64,000 nt of DNA from Oscillospiraceae bacterium (lineage in GTDB: Bacteria > Bacillota > Clostridia > Oscillospirales > Ruminococcaceae), in the NCBI GenBank assembly GCA_017396665.1, contig JAFQLH010000005.1, forward strand, positions 18,619-82,618, given 5' to 3'. Positions within the stretch are counted from its first letter, which is position 1; every line of letters begins with the position of its first letter. The translations under genes and the position numbers were made by a program. The notes beneath the pieces are model-generated. The model saw only the letters and a program-made list of their open reading frames with translations. It was not told where the DNA came from and did no database searches. Below are positions 39,355-47,837 of the stretch, piece by piece.

Positions 39355-40480
39355 ACTTCTTCCTCCTTGTCATAATGATTCCTGCAACTGTGCAGATAAC
39401 AGTAATTACTGCCATACCGATGATGCTTCTTATATATCTGTCGTAATGCGGGTAAACGGTCAGTGAGAAAAATGCGTCTGTGAGAATCGCTGCAGGATTT
39501 ACTTTGTTAATAAACGGCACGTTTGCTTCGACAATCTGTCTCATGCCGTGTGACATAAGTCCGCTTAAGAAGCCGCCCAGAAGTGTGACAGTAAGAAGGA
39601 TTGCTCCCTTTGCCTTTTCGCCCATTGAACCGATAGAGCCCACCGCATAGCCGAGTGAAACGCTCATAACACTTCCGCAGAGTGCTGTCAGGATGTACAT
39701 TCCGAGTCTGTCGCCAAGCTCAACGCCGAGCACATACTTTACATAGAGTATTGTAATTGCCGAGCAGGCAAACACGATAGTTACTGCTGCTAAGATATCT
39801 GCAATAGCGGACACCGACTTTTTCGCAGGTGACACGCACTTTCTTGCTGCGATTGCCGAGAGGTTGCCCTGGGAGTTGATTGCGATAGTCATACCGAAGG
39901 TTGACCCGAACATGATACCCATTGCGATGAGGTTGTAGAAATAGTCTGTGTACGGATTCATCGGTGCGTCTGTGAGCTTATGCTCCTCTAGTACGTTGTC
40001 GATGTTTACGTTCATAGCCTCGGTTGCCTGAGGGAGCTTTTCGGGATTTGTCTTTGCGATTTCCTCAAAGAGTGCAGACTTTGTGTTGTACTCATTTACA
40101 ATTGAGCCTACGATGCTGACGCTTATATTGTCCGAGGTTGAGTTAATTGAAAGAGTGATGCTTTCATCGACTGTGATTATTGCCTCGACGTCGCCGTTTT
40201 CAAGCAGCTTCTCTGCCTTTTCCTTGTCGGTGTTATTCAAGGCGAGCATTTTATCCTCGCCCTGTGAAAGCTCCGAGAGAAGCTGTGTGAAGCCGTCGTC
40301 CTGCACGTTTTCAACTACAGCTACAGGGATTGCCTCGAAAACCTCGTCCTTCTCGTAGACATTTCCGAATGCGGCATAAAAAAGTGTACCTAAGATTATT
40401 GTGAAGCCGAGTGCCCAGAAGACAAGCTCTTTATTTCTTATCGTCTGGAGAAGGCCGTATTTATACTTGTGAAAAAACAT
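39341..40480 (-). CDS. ABC-2 type exporter permease
   Basis: A 379-residue paralogue in topology of its downstream neighbour: N-terminal helix (about 22-38), extracellular domain to about 170, then six helices. A tail of MTRRKKYASL ends the protein. It lies 15 bp after the ATPase gene and overlaps the next permease by 14 bp. The ATPase-permease-permease order is common for antibiotic, bacteriocin or lipid exporters. The start is ATG 40480 after GGAGG. Confidence 0.87.
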   Translation of the reverse strand: MFFHKYKYGLLQTIRNKELVFWALGFTIILGTLFYAAFGNVYEKDEVFEAIPVAVVENVQDDGFTQLLSELSQGEDKMLALNNTDKEKAEKLLENGDVEAIITVDESITLSINSTSDNISVSIVGSIVNEYNTKSALFEEIAKTNPEKLPQATEAMNVNIDNVLEEHKLTDAPMNPYTDYFYNLIAMGIMFGSTFGMTIAINSQGNLSAIAARKCVSPAKKSVSAIADILAAVTIVFACSAITILYVKYVLGVELGDRLGMYILTALCGSVMSVSLGYAVGSIGSMGEKAKGAILLTVTLLGGFLSGLMSHGMRQIVEANVPFINKVNPAAILTDAFFSLTVYPHYDRYIRSIIGMAVITVICTVAGIIMTRRKKYASL

Positions 40481-40495
40481 ATCCTTTTTCCTCCG

Positions 40496-41443
40496 TTACT
40501 CGCTGTCTCTGAGTGCTGTTCCTGTTATCTCGAGGAACACGTCGTTGAGTGTTGGAATTTCTGAATAAACTCTGCCCATATCGTACTGCTTTTCCGACAG
40601 AAGCTGCATGAGTCTGATAAGGTTGTGCTTTCCTCCGCTGTATCTTACAACGAGCTTTGAATCCTCATACACTGCCTCATAAGCGTGAGGGAGAGAAGCG
40701 ATTTCCTTCATATCCTCGTCAGACGGCTTTACGACTTCTATTGAAATTGTTTCTGTGTTGCGGATAAGCTTCTTGAGCTCGCTGTTTGTACCGATTGCAC
40801 GGCACTTGCCCTTATCCATAATAGCGATTCTTGTACAAATCTGCTCTACCTCCTCCATATAGTGCGAGGTGTAGATTACTGTTGCGCCCTGTTCGTTGAG
40901 CTTTACGATACCCTCTAAAATCTTGTTTCTGCTCTGTGGGTCAACCGCTACTGTCGGTTCGTCAAAGATGATAAGCTTTGGCTTGTGTGCGATACCGCAG
41001 GCAATATTGAGTCGTCTGAGGAGACCGCCTGACAGCTTCTTAGGATAGAACTTCTTGAATTCCTCAAGTCCTACAAACCCGATTGCTTCTTCAACAAGCT
41101 TAGCTCTTTGCTCCTTGTCGCTTACATAAAGTCCGCAGAAGTAGTCGATATTCTCATACACCGTAAGCTCCTCAAACACGGCTACGTTCTGCATTACAAT
41201 GCCGATGTTCTTTTTTACCTCGTAATTGTCGGGAGCCATTTTTGTTCCGAACAGCTCAACTGTTCCCTTGTCATAGGAAAGGAGTGAGAGAAGACAGTTT
41301 ATTGTAGTTGTCTTTCCGCTTCCGTTAGGACCTAAAAGTCCAAAGATTTCGCCTTCCTCAATTTCAAGGCTGAAGTGGTCGAGTGCGATAAGCTCATTGT
41401 ATCGCTTTACAAGATTTTCGATTTTTACAACTGCGTTGCTCAT
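40496..41443 (-). CDS. ABC transporter ATP-binding protein
   Basis: A 315-residue DRA/CcmA-type ATPase with Walker A GPNGSGKTT, signature LSGGLLRRL, Walker B LIIFDEPTVAVD and switch His in TSHYMEE. A C-terminal extension of about 80 residues is typical of exporters that pair with ABC-2 permeases. The ATG at 41443 (7 nt after GGAGGT) is chosen over the one at 41458, which overlaps the ribosome site. It is first in the ATPase-permease-permease operon with its own promoter. Confidence 0.93.
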   Translation of the reverse strand: MSNAVVKIENLVKRYNELIALDHFSLEIEEGEIFGLLGPNGSGKTTTINCLLSLLSYDKGTVELFGTKMAPDNYEVKKNIGIVMQNVAVFEELTVYENIDYFCGLYVSDKEQRAKLVEEAIGFVGLEEFKKFYPKKLSGGLLRRLNIACGIAHKPKLIIFDEPTVAVDPQSRNKILEGIVKLNEQGATVIYTSHYMEEVEQICTRIAIMDKGKCRAIGTNSELKKLIRNTETISIEVVKPSDEDMKEIASLPHAYEAVYEDSKLVVRYSGGKHNLIRLMQLLSEKQYDMGRVYSEIPTLNDVFLEITGTALRDSE

Positions 41444-41490
41444 TGTTTTTACCTCCATATATTAAAGCGTGTGTGTTTTTCTTTAAGCTT

Positions 41491-41519
41491 ATTATAGCAC
41501 CCCTTTGCTTTCTATGTAA
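41491..41519 (-). promoter_or_regulatory. Sigma-A promoter of the three-gene ABC operon
   Basis: On the minus strand TTACAT (41519-41514), a 17-bp spacer ending in TGC (extended -10) and TATAAT (41496-41491). Confidence 0.75.
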
Positions 41520-41561
41520 GTGAATAAAATCACAACTTCGATATGACAAATGTCACAAAAA

Positions 41562-41588
41562 AGGACACCGGCTTTTTGCCGATGTCCT
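41562..41588 (-). terminator. Terminator after the CotH gene
   Basis: On the minus strand AGGACATCGGC and GCCGGTGTCCT form an 11-pair stem with one mismatch, followed by TTTTTT, 12 bp after the stop codon. Confidence 0.9.
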
Positions 41589-41599
41589 GTGCTTTTAAT

Positions 41600-43321
41600 T
41601 TAGCTCCACTTTGAATTGAGCCACTTCATACGTGCTGTTACCCAGTCGCAGAGTGAGATACCGCAGTCCGGAGCATACTGCTGGTTCTTGGAAAGGTCGT
41701 CGTAGTAGGTTTCGCAAAGCTTCTTTGTGTCTGTAATAACCTGCTTAAAGCCGTTTGAGGTGTATACTTCCTTCCATCTTGCCTTGACCATATCCACAAA
41801 CCAGTCCTCAGTCATAAGGAGAACAAACCAAGGATTTGTTCTGTCGCCGTACTGATTTACAAAGCTCATCTGATTGAATGCGGCAGCGTGATACTTGCCG
41901 ACAACTCTGTCCTCATAGCCCCAGTTGTAATCCCAAGGAGCAGTGAAGGTGAGCTTTTTATACTTGCTGTTTGTTGAGAAGTCAACGCACATAAAGAAGC
42001 TTCCTTCTCCGCAGTCATTGTCACAGCAGATTTCCTCTAAGATATAGGAATTAACGATAGAGTCGAGGTCTGCAACTGCGGCGATAGTATCCTTTGCGTT
42101 TGTATAAGGAGCCTCGACGAGGTTGTAATTCTCATCGAAGGTGAGGTAGTTTCCGTTTTCGCAAGCCTCATACATTATTTCAAACACGCCGTTTACATAC
42201 TTTGAGATAAAGTCCTTCTGAGCGTCAGAGTATATATCGCTCTTGATAGAATACTGTGCCATCTCGAACTTTCTGGTAGTTCCCTGGATATCGGTCATTG
42301 TTGCGCCGCAGTAGTCAACGTCGAAGAAAGGCTCTTCAGCGTAGTTGTCTATTTCAACGAGGTATCCGATATCTGTGCCCTTATAATTCTCTGCAGGCTC
42401 AGAGACATCTACTCTGTTCTTGTTTACCTGTGTCTGTTCACAAAGCAGATAAACGCCCTTGAACGCTCTGTTTACATACACATGCACAAAGGTACAGTCA
42501 GAGCAGAAGTTTGTCTGTCCGACAACAACCTGACCGAGGTTGAAGCCTATATAGTCAGAAACGAGATTCCAGTTCGACTTTAAAAGAACCCAGCTCTTAC
42601 ACTGTGCTCCGTCGTTGAGTCCGAGCATATTCTGCTTCTTGTCAAACTTTATTCTGTACGGCACCTGATTCTTTAAAATCTGCGAAACGTCGCCGTAATA
42701 CGCAGATGAATTTCCTCTTACTCTTATTCCGCCTTCAACAGCGTTCATCTCAAACTGCTCGTCACAGCTGAACACGTCAACGATACAGTCTACATAGTTT
42801 TCAAGCGAGGTTATCTGCTTTGAATCCTTAGTTGAGATATGTATAACAGGGATACTTGTCTTAGGGTCAGTTCTGTTTATAAACTTGACGAGCAATTCCT
42901 GGTCGTGACCATACTGCTCATAGACAGGGTTCTTGTCATACTGCAAAGCTGTTGTTGTGGTAGTTGTGGTAGTCGGCTTTTTGGTAGTAACCGAGGTGGT
43001 TGTAGTTTTTGAGTCTTCAGCCTTTGTGGTTGTAGCCTCAGGCTCTGTTACCTCCCCGCCTGATGCGGTTGTGGTAGTAACAGACTCATCCTCAGTCACT
43101 GACGATTCGACAGTTGTTGTAGTAGTAACTGTCGGCTCCTCCGTCACCTCCGGAGTAGTGGTAGTAGTGGTTGTAGTGGTAGTAGTCGTAGTAGTTGTTG
43201 CAGCATCAGATGAAGGGTCAGAGTCTGACACACTGCTTGAATCCGAGCTTGAGCAGGCACACATTGACACGGCCGCTGACAGCACAAGTGATGCGAGCAA
43301 CGCTTTGATTTTCATATTCAT
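41600..43321 (-). CDS. CotH kinase family lipoprotein
   Basis: A 573-residue exported lipoprotein with lipobox Cys at about residue 23 (SMCAC). A long Thr-rich linker (about 40-130, with runs of Thr broken by Val/Glu/Lys) is followed by a CotH domain (about 155-570). CotH motifs visible include RVRGNSSAYYGD, YRIKF, KSWVLLKSNWN, HVYVNRAFKGVYLLCEQ and PWDYNWGYED near the end. CotH proteins are atypical protein kinases known from spore coats; in Ruminococcus they also occur among fibre-degrading surface proteins. No dockerin is visible. It has its own promoter and terminator. Confidence 0.9.
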   Translation of the reverse strand: MNMKIKALLASLVLSAAVSMCACSSSDSSSVSDSDPSSDAATTTTTTTTTTTTTTTPEVTEEPTVTTTTTVESSVTEDESVTTTTASGGEVTEPEATTTKAEDSKTTTTSVTTKKPTTTTTTTTALQYDKNPVYEQYGHDQELLVKFINRTDPKTSIPVIHISTKDSKQITSLENYVDCIVDVFSCDEQFEMNAVEGGIRVRGNSSAYYGDVSQILKNQVPYRIKFDKKQNMLGLNDGAQCKSWVLLKSNWNLVSDYIGFNLGQVVVGQTNFCSDCTFVHVYVNRAFKGVYLLCEQTQVNKNRVDVSEPAENYKGTDIGYLVEIDNYAEEPFFDVDYCGATMTDIQGTTRKFEMAQYSIKSDIYSDAQKDFISKYVNGVFEIMYEACENGNYLTFDENYNLVEAPYTNAKDTIAAVADLDSIVNSYILEEICCDNDCGEGSFFMCVDFSTNSKYKKLTFTAPWDYNWGYEDRVVGKYHAAAFNQMSFVNQYGDRTNPWFVLLMTEDWFVDMVKARWKEVYTSNGFKQVITDTKKLCETYYDDLSKNQQYAPDCGISLCDWVTARMKWLNSKWS

Positions 43322-43357
43322 AAAAGTACTCCTTTACAAAAGGTAGTTTATAAAATC

Positions 43358-43387
43358 AGTATATCATCACGCAGACGATTCTGTCAA
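43358..43387 (-). promoter_or_regulatory. Sigma-A promoter of the CotH gene
   Basis: On the minus strand TTGACA (43387-43382), an 18-bp spacer and TATACT (43363-43358). Confidence 0.8.
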
Positions 43388-43437
43388 TAATAAAGCTTAA
43401 TTTTTTCATACTTTCACACAGTTTTCACGAAAGAAAA

Positions 43438-43463
43438 CGAAGATGCACAAAAGTGCATCTTCG
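43438..43463. terminator. Terminator after the deacetylase gene
   Basis: A perfect 11-bp stem (CGAAGATGCAC / GTGCATCTTCG) with a 4-nt loop. T-rich DNA follows on both strands (TTTTCTTTC on the minus). It separates the esterase-deacetylase operon from the CotH gene. Confidence 0.88.
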
Positions 43464-43492
43464 CTTTTTTAGGGGGGTCTATTATGAATTCT

Positions 43493-44359
43493 TTATCCCC
43501 ATGTGCTTGTTTGTTCAGCATAGGAATAAATCATATAATCTGTATATGTCTCTTCAACTGCCTTAGGAGTAACTCCCTTAGCGTGGAAAAGCTCTGTAAG
43601 TGTAACAAGCTCATAGCCCTGTGCCTGAAGCTCAGGAATAATCTGCTCGAGTGCTTCAACTGTCTGGTAATTGCCCTGTGCGTCGTGGAGGAGAATAATA
43701 GCTCCGTCCTTTGCCTGAGAGAGAACAGTTTCCACTCTCTGCTCGGTTGTTACCTTAGGGTCCCAGTCGTTACAGCCGTAGCCGCTTATAAACGGAATGT
43801 CGATGTTATCCCACATTGTATAGTTTACAGCGATATAAGGCGGTCTGAAGAACTTTGGCCCTACTCCGATAACATCCTCTATGAGCTTTGCTGTAGCGTC
43901 CATTTCAGCAACAATCTCATCAGGCTTCATTGTATTCATATAGGAGTGAGTGAGCGAATGGCTGTTAATCTCGCAACCCATTGAAACGGTTCTCTTCATT
44001 ACCTCGTGGCAATCCTCTGTGATGTTGTTGCCGATAAGGAAGAAGGAAGCTCTTGCGTCATACTTTTCGAGAACGTCAAGCACTGCGTTTGTGGTAGAAG
44101 TGTTAGGGCCGTCATCGAAGGTCAGGGCTATTACCTTTCCATACTCTGAAGGCTCCTTGAGCTCAGGCTCTGTAAAGGTAAACGCTGTTGTGGTGGTTGT
44201 AGTTGTTGTAGTGGTTGTTGCGGCAGTTGTGGTAGTGGTTGTTGTATCAGCCGCACTGCTCTGAGGTGTCTGTGATGAGCTGTCCGAACCTGCACAGCCT
44301 GTTGTCATAAGTATACCTCCTGTAAGTGCTAAAAGCATAGCTCTTTTACAAATATTCAT
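43493..44359 (-). CDS. Polysaccharide deacetylase lipoprotein (CE4)
   Basis: A 288-residue lipoprotein with lipobox TGC, a Thr-rich linker (about 40-65) and a NodB-type CE4 domain. All five CE4 motifs are present: TFDDGP (two Asp), HSLTH (metal His pair), RPPY, the DWDP segment and the C-terminal LLHDA. It should remove N- or O-acetyl groups from peptidoglycan or plant polysaccharide such as xylan outside the cell. The ATG at 44359 is preferred to the GTG at 44368, which lies in the GAGGTG ribosome site. It follows the CE2-type esterase by 17 bp. Confidence 0.92.
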   Translation of the reverse strand: MNICKRAMLLALTGGILMTTGCAGSDSSSQTPQSSAADTTTTTTTAATTTTTTTTTTTAFTFTEPELKEPSEYGKVIALTFDDGPNTSTTNAVLDVLEKYDARASFFLIGNNITEDCHEVMKRTVSMGCEINSHSLTHSYMNTMKPDEIVAEMDATAKLIEDVIGVGPKFFRPPYIAVNYTMWDNIDIPFISGYGCNDWDPKVTTEQRVETVLSQAKDGAIILLHDAQGNYQTVEALEQIIPELQAQGYELVTLTELFHAKGVTPKAVEETYTDYMIYSYAEQTSTWG

Positions 44360-44376
44360 TCTTATCACCTCGTAGA

Positions 44377-45618
44377 TTACCAGCCCATTACTGTCTTGAT
44401 TTCATTAACGAGCTTGTCAGCAGCCTTCTGGTGAGTTGCCTCAGTAGGATGCCAGTCGGCAGCATAGCCGTCGTTTGCTCCGTCCTGGAGGTCAAACATC
44501 ATATAGTGAACATTCTCGTCGCCTGTTTCAGTTGTGTACTCGATAACAGTTTCCATAAGCTTTTCGCAAAGTCTGTTGTCCATTGTTCCGAGAGTACAGA
44601 AGATAGTAGCGTCAGGGTTATTTTCTCTTACCTGCTTTAAGAATGCCTTATAGCCGTCAGCATACTCCTGCTTTCTTTCCTTGAGGATGTTTGTGTAGCT
44701 TGCATCGTTTGTACCGAGGTTGATAACGATAACCTCAGGCTTGAAGCTTTCAAAATCCCACTCCAGTGTATGTGGCTTTGTTGTGTTTGCAAAGGAGTTA
44801 TATGAGAAGCCGAGGCTCTCGTAGTACTGAGGAATTGTCTGCTCCTTTACAGGTGTGCTGCCTGTTGTATAGCCGGAAATAATACCGTATCCGCTGATTG
44901 AGAACATGCTGTAATCGGCATCGAGAGCCTGCGCTGTCTTGTATGCGTAAGCCTTTGTAACGTCTTCTGTTGAAGTTGAGAAGTGGTGCTCCTTAACCTC
45001 GTCGTCAACGCCGTAACCGCAGGTGATTGAGTCACCGATAAACTCGATTGTGTGAGACTTTGCAGCGGCAGGCTTGATTGTTTCGCCTTCTGCAACTGTG
45101 ATAGCCTTGATACCGCAGGTTGACATTGCACACTCAGAGAGCTTTATAACCTTTACGTTTACTGTCTTGGCTTCGGCACTTTCAAAAACTGTGAAGGTTT
45201 CTTCAGGGCTGTTTACCATTTCGTCTACGACTCTTTCGCCGTCAACGTAGAAAGCGATTCTTGCCTGGTTGTCGATTCCGCCTGAAGCGGCACCGTCGCC
45301 GAGAACTGTGATATCGAGCTTCTTTCCTGTGTATTCAAAGTCAATTCCTGAGCCTGAGAGAGCGAGCCAGAGGGCGTCCTCGTTGAGCCATGTTCTTCCC
45401 ACAAGCTTTACATTTTCTGATGTAAGTGCATAGGTGTTTGCCATTTCCTTATCCTCCTCTGAGCTTGCAGCTTCGCTGTTTTCTGAGCTTGTCTGCGAAT
45501 CTGATACAGGTGCAGAGCTACCCGACTTTGTACTGCTGTCGTCTGACGAGCAGGCGGAAAGCATTGAAACAGACAGTGCAAGCGAACAGATAATGGATAT
45601 CATCTTTTTAAGCTTCAT
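44377..45618 (-). CDS. CE2-type SGNH acetyl esterase lipoprotein
   Basis: A 413-residue lipoprotein (lipobox LSAC) with a Ser/Asp-rich spacer, an N-terminal jelly-roll domain (about 55-165, VGRTWLNEDALWLALSGSG) and a C-terminal SGNH domain. The SGNH blocks are GDSITCGYG (nucleophile Ser), NLGTND and DWHPTEATHQ (Asp/His). The two-domain arrangement is that of carbohydrate esterase family 2, which deacetylates xylan and mannan. The start is ATG 45618 after GGAGG. It is first in an operon with the CE4 deacetylase and diverges from the LysR gene with overlapping promoters. Confidence 0.9.
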   Translation of the reverse strand: MKLKKMISIICSLALSVSMLSACSSDDSSTKSGSSAPVSDSQTSSENSEAASSEEDKEMANTYALTSENVKLVGRTWLNEDALWLALSGSGIDFEYTGKKLDITVLGDGAASGGIDNQARIAFYVDGERVVDEMVNSPEETFTVFESAEAKTVNVKVIKLSECAMSTCGIKAITVAEGETIKPAAAKSHTIEFIGDSITCGYGVDDEVKEHHFSTSTEDVTKAYAYKTAQALDADYSMFSISGYGIISGYTTGSTPVKEQTIPQYYESLGFSYNSFANTTKPHTLEWDFESFKPEVIVINLGTNDASYTNILKERKQEYADGYKAFLKQVRENNPDATIFCTLGTMDNRLCEKLMETVIEYTTETGDENVHYMMFDLQDGANDGYAADWHPTEATHQKAADKLVNEIKTVMGW

Positions 45619-45661
45619 AGTTTTACCTCCGTAAAATTTCTGTGACACTTTTCTTTATAAT

Positions 45662-45690
45662 ATTGTAGCATAGCTTGTTGCAATAAGCAA
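45662..45690 (-). promoter_or_regulatory. Promoter of the esterase-deacetylase operon
   Basis: On the minus strand TTGCTT (45690-45685), a 17-bp spacer and TACAAT (45667-45662). Its -35 lies in the palindrome TTGCAATAAGCAA (45678-45690), shared with the divergent LysR promoter. Confidence 0.7.
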
Positions 45691-45706
45691 ATAGTTATGT
45701 TATAAT
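45678..45706 (+). promoter_or_regulatory. Promoter of the LysR-SGNH operon
   Basis: TTGCAA (45678-45683), a 17-bp spacer and TATAAT (45701-45706). The -35 overlaps that of the divergent esterase promoter within a small palindrome, a natural place for autoregulation. Confidence 0.8.
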
Positions 45707-45745
45707 ATCAGATATAAGTTTAAAATTATAATGCGAGGTAGCACT

Positions 45746-46717
45746 ATGACAACACAGCAGATAGATTACATTCTCGCTGTTGCGGAAGAAAAGAGCTTTT
45801 CAAAGGCGGCGGCGAGGTTATATGTTACACAGCCCTCTCTCAGCCAGAGTGTTATGGGGATAGAAAAGTCGCTGGGGGTTACAATCTTCGACAGAAGCTT
45901 CAACCCGATAAGGCTGACGGCGGCGGGAGAGATTTTTGTTGAAACAGCAAGGCAGATACGCTCACTTGAGGAAGGTATGAAAAACCGTCTTTCAGACCTT
46001 GAAAGCTCGCTTTCGGGAACTCTGACGATAGGTGCGAGCTCATTCCGTACAGGCTGTCTTCTTGCAAAGAGCATAGCGAGGTTCAGAGAGAGCTTCCCGG
46101 GAATCTCTGTAACTGTTGCGGAGGATTCAAGAGAACGGCTTTTGGAGCAGGTCAAGACCTCCCAGCTTGACGTTTTCATAGGCACGGGACAGTTTGACAA
46201 GAGGCACTTTCACGCAGAGGAGCTTCACAAGGAGACCTTATTACTTGCGGTATCGCAGAGCCATCCCTTCAACGAAAAGCATGGTGACCAAATGCTCACG
46301 CACGAGGATGTGCAGAAACAGACGATGCGTTTTGTTATGGCTCCGCCTCTCTCGCCAAAGGATATGTCAGAGCTTTCGTTCGTTGTGACAGACAGGGGCG
46401 AATTCAGCAAGGACAGGCTTATGGCAGTTGCAGACGAGGGTGGCTTTACACCTAAAATATCAATGAGGGCAAGGACGCTTGAAACGATGTTTTCGTTTGT
46501 AAACGAGGGCTTCGGAGCGGCACTTATCCCTGACACTCTTGTGCGTTTCGGAAATTACAGGGTGCATCCTTGCTACTATCTTATTGACAGCAATTGTGTG
46601 ACAGAAAGCATCTCGCTTGTTTCGAGAAAAAACGGCTATTTTTCAAATGCGGCGGCTCAGTACAGCCTTACCCTTAAAAAGCTTGTTGACATCGGAACAT
46701 GGCGTGTTCAGGGGTGA
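45746..46717 (+). CDS. LysR family transcriptional regulator
   Basis: A 323-residue regulator. The N-terminal winged helix (TQQIDYILAVAEEKSFSKAAARLYVTQPSLSQ, shown here only by its ends TQQIDYI and TQPSLSQ) is followed by a periplasmic-binding-like effector domain (about 90-300). The ATG at 45746 has GAGG upstream. It is divergent from the CE2-CE4 esterase operon and 4 bp before an SGNH hydrolase gene with which it is co-transcribed. LysR proteins usually control the divergent neighbour and themselves, so the acetyl-esterase genes are the first candidates. The effector is unknown. Confidence 0.93.
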   Translation: MTTQQIDYILAVAEEKSFSKAAARLYVTQPSLSQSVMGIEKSLGVTIFDRSFNPIRLTAAGEIFVETARQIRSLEEGMKNRLSDLESSLSGTLTIGASSFRTGCLLAKSIARFRESFPGISVTVAEDSRERLLEQVKTSQLDVFIGTGQFDKRHFHAEELHKETLLLAVSQSHPFNEKHGDQMLTHEDVQKQTMRFVMAPPLSPKDMSELSFVVTDRGEFSKDRLMAVADEGGFTPKISMRARTLETMFSFVNEGFGAALIPDTLVRFGNYRVHPCYYLIDSNCVTESISLVSRKNGYFSNAAAQYSLTLKKLVDIGTWRVQG

Positions 46718-46721
46718 TATT

Positions 46722-47774
46722 ATGACTATACGTGAAAAGCTCGGCGATAAGTTTTATGATGAGGTTACGACGCAGAGCGTTATAGGTAATGCGGCAAGCG
46801 GACTTTCAGGCAAGAACACACTCAGGGCGGCATTCATAGGCGGCTCGGTTACCTTCGGCTACTGTCCGGGAAGTGAGGGCAGCACGGCTGCGTTCCCTGA
46901 ATTTGTCGGCGGATACTTAAGTGAAAAATATAATTCTTCGGAGATTTTAAACCTTGGCATATCGGGAACTACAAGCCTTATGGGGCTTGTAACAACAGAG
47001 CTTCGGGTGCGTGAGTTTGCACCCGACATTGTGTTTGTGGAGTACGCAATCAATGACGAAATGAGCAGGCAGGGCGCAGAGTGCTTTGAATCTCTTGTAA
47101 GAAAGCTTCTGACTTTAGAGAGCAGACCTGTTGTGGTGCCCGTTTGTGTCTGCACGGACAAGGGGCATTCCTGCGTTCCTATGATAAGGGAGATATGCAG
47201 TCACTACGGGCTTTTGTGTGTTGACATAAAAGAGTCTGTGTATCCGCTTTTTTCAAAAGAGCTTGAATGGTCGGACTACTCTGTTGACGAGGGACATCCG
47301 CACAGCGAGGGCTCACGGCTTATTGCGGATTGTGTTATAAAGGCGATTGAAAAGCTTTCACTGCTACCGCACAGCAACATTACTCTCCCCTTGCCTAAGT
47401 TCTCTGCAAGACTTGAGGGACTTTTGATATGCAATGAATACAAGACGGATTTTGAAAGAAGGCAGGAGCCCCTTTTCTGCTTTGACAATTGTCTTGAGGC
47501 AAGCGGCAGGTGTTCTCTCACCGCCGAGCTTGAATGCTCATATGCCGTTGCGGTGTATATTTCCTCAAACGACAAGGGCTACGGCAGTCTTGAGGCTTAC
47601 GAAGGCACGGAGAAGCTTTGCGAGCTGTCGGGTTATTCGCTTTTCGGTTGGTATAATCCTGTTATACAGCACATCATAAACGATAAGGAGAAGACAAGGC
47701 ACTCTGTCACTATGAAGCTTTCGGACAGCGACAGGGGGAAGAAATTCAGACTTATCTGCATCGCTTACTGCTGA
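46722..47774 (+). CDS. SGNH/GDSL-type hydrolase, cytoplasmic
   Basis: A 350-residue protein without signal peptide. The SGNH blocks are FIGGSVTFGY (nucleophile Ser), LGISGTTS, EYAINDE and DEGHPHSEG (Asp and His), spread over residues 30-200. A beta-rich C-terminal domain (about 220-350) of unknown type follows. It probably removes acetyl or acyl groups from imported oligosaccharides. The ATG at 46722 lies 4 bp past the LysR stop with GGGGTG before it. An upstream in-frame stretch overlaps the LysR gene and is not used. Confidence 0.85.
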   Translation: MTIREKLGDKFYDEVTTQSVIGNAASGLSGKNTLRAAFIGGSVTFGYCPGSEGSTAAFPEFVGGYLSEKYNSSEILNLGISGTTSLMGLVTTELRVREFAPDIVFVEYAINDEMSRQGAECFESLVRKLLTLESRPVVVPVCVCTDKGHSCVPMIREICSHYGLLCVDIKESVYPLFSKELEWSDYSVDEGHPHSEGSRLIADCVIKAIEKLSLLPHSNITLPLPKFSARLEGLLICNEYKTDFERRQEPLFCFDNCLEASGRCSLTAELECSYAVAVYISSNDKGYGSLEAYEGTEKLCELSGYSLFGWYNPVIQHIINDKEKTRHSVTMKLSDSDRGKKFRLICIAYC

Positions 47775-47777
47775 TTG

Positions 47778-47806
47778 TGGACAAACCGCAGAAAATGTGG
47801 TACAAT
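47778..47806 (+). promoter_or_regulatory. Promoter of the dusB-hydE operon
   Basis: TGGACA (47778-47783), a 17-bp spacer ending TGTGG and TACAAT (47801-47806), 32 bp before dusB. Confidence 0.72.
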
Positions 47807-47837
47807 AACTATAACTGTTTATTAGATTGGTGAGTTT

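Noticed and set aside
42933-43346. Plus-strand Val-rich ORF opposite the CotH gene
   Set aside because: It is the complement of the Thr-rich linker (GTN opposite ACN) and has no ribosome site.
41600-45618. Cellulosomal dockerin modules on the CotH and esterase proteins
   Set aside because: No paired calcium-binding dockerin repeats were found; these are lipoproteins. The same holds for GH74 and GH26.
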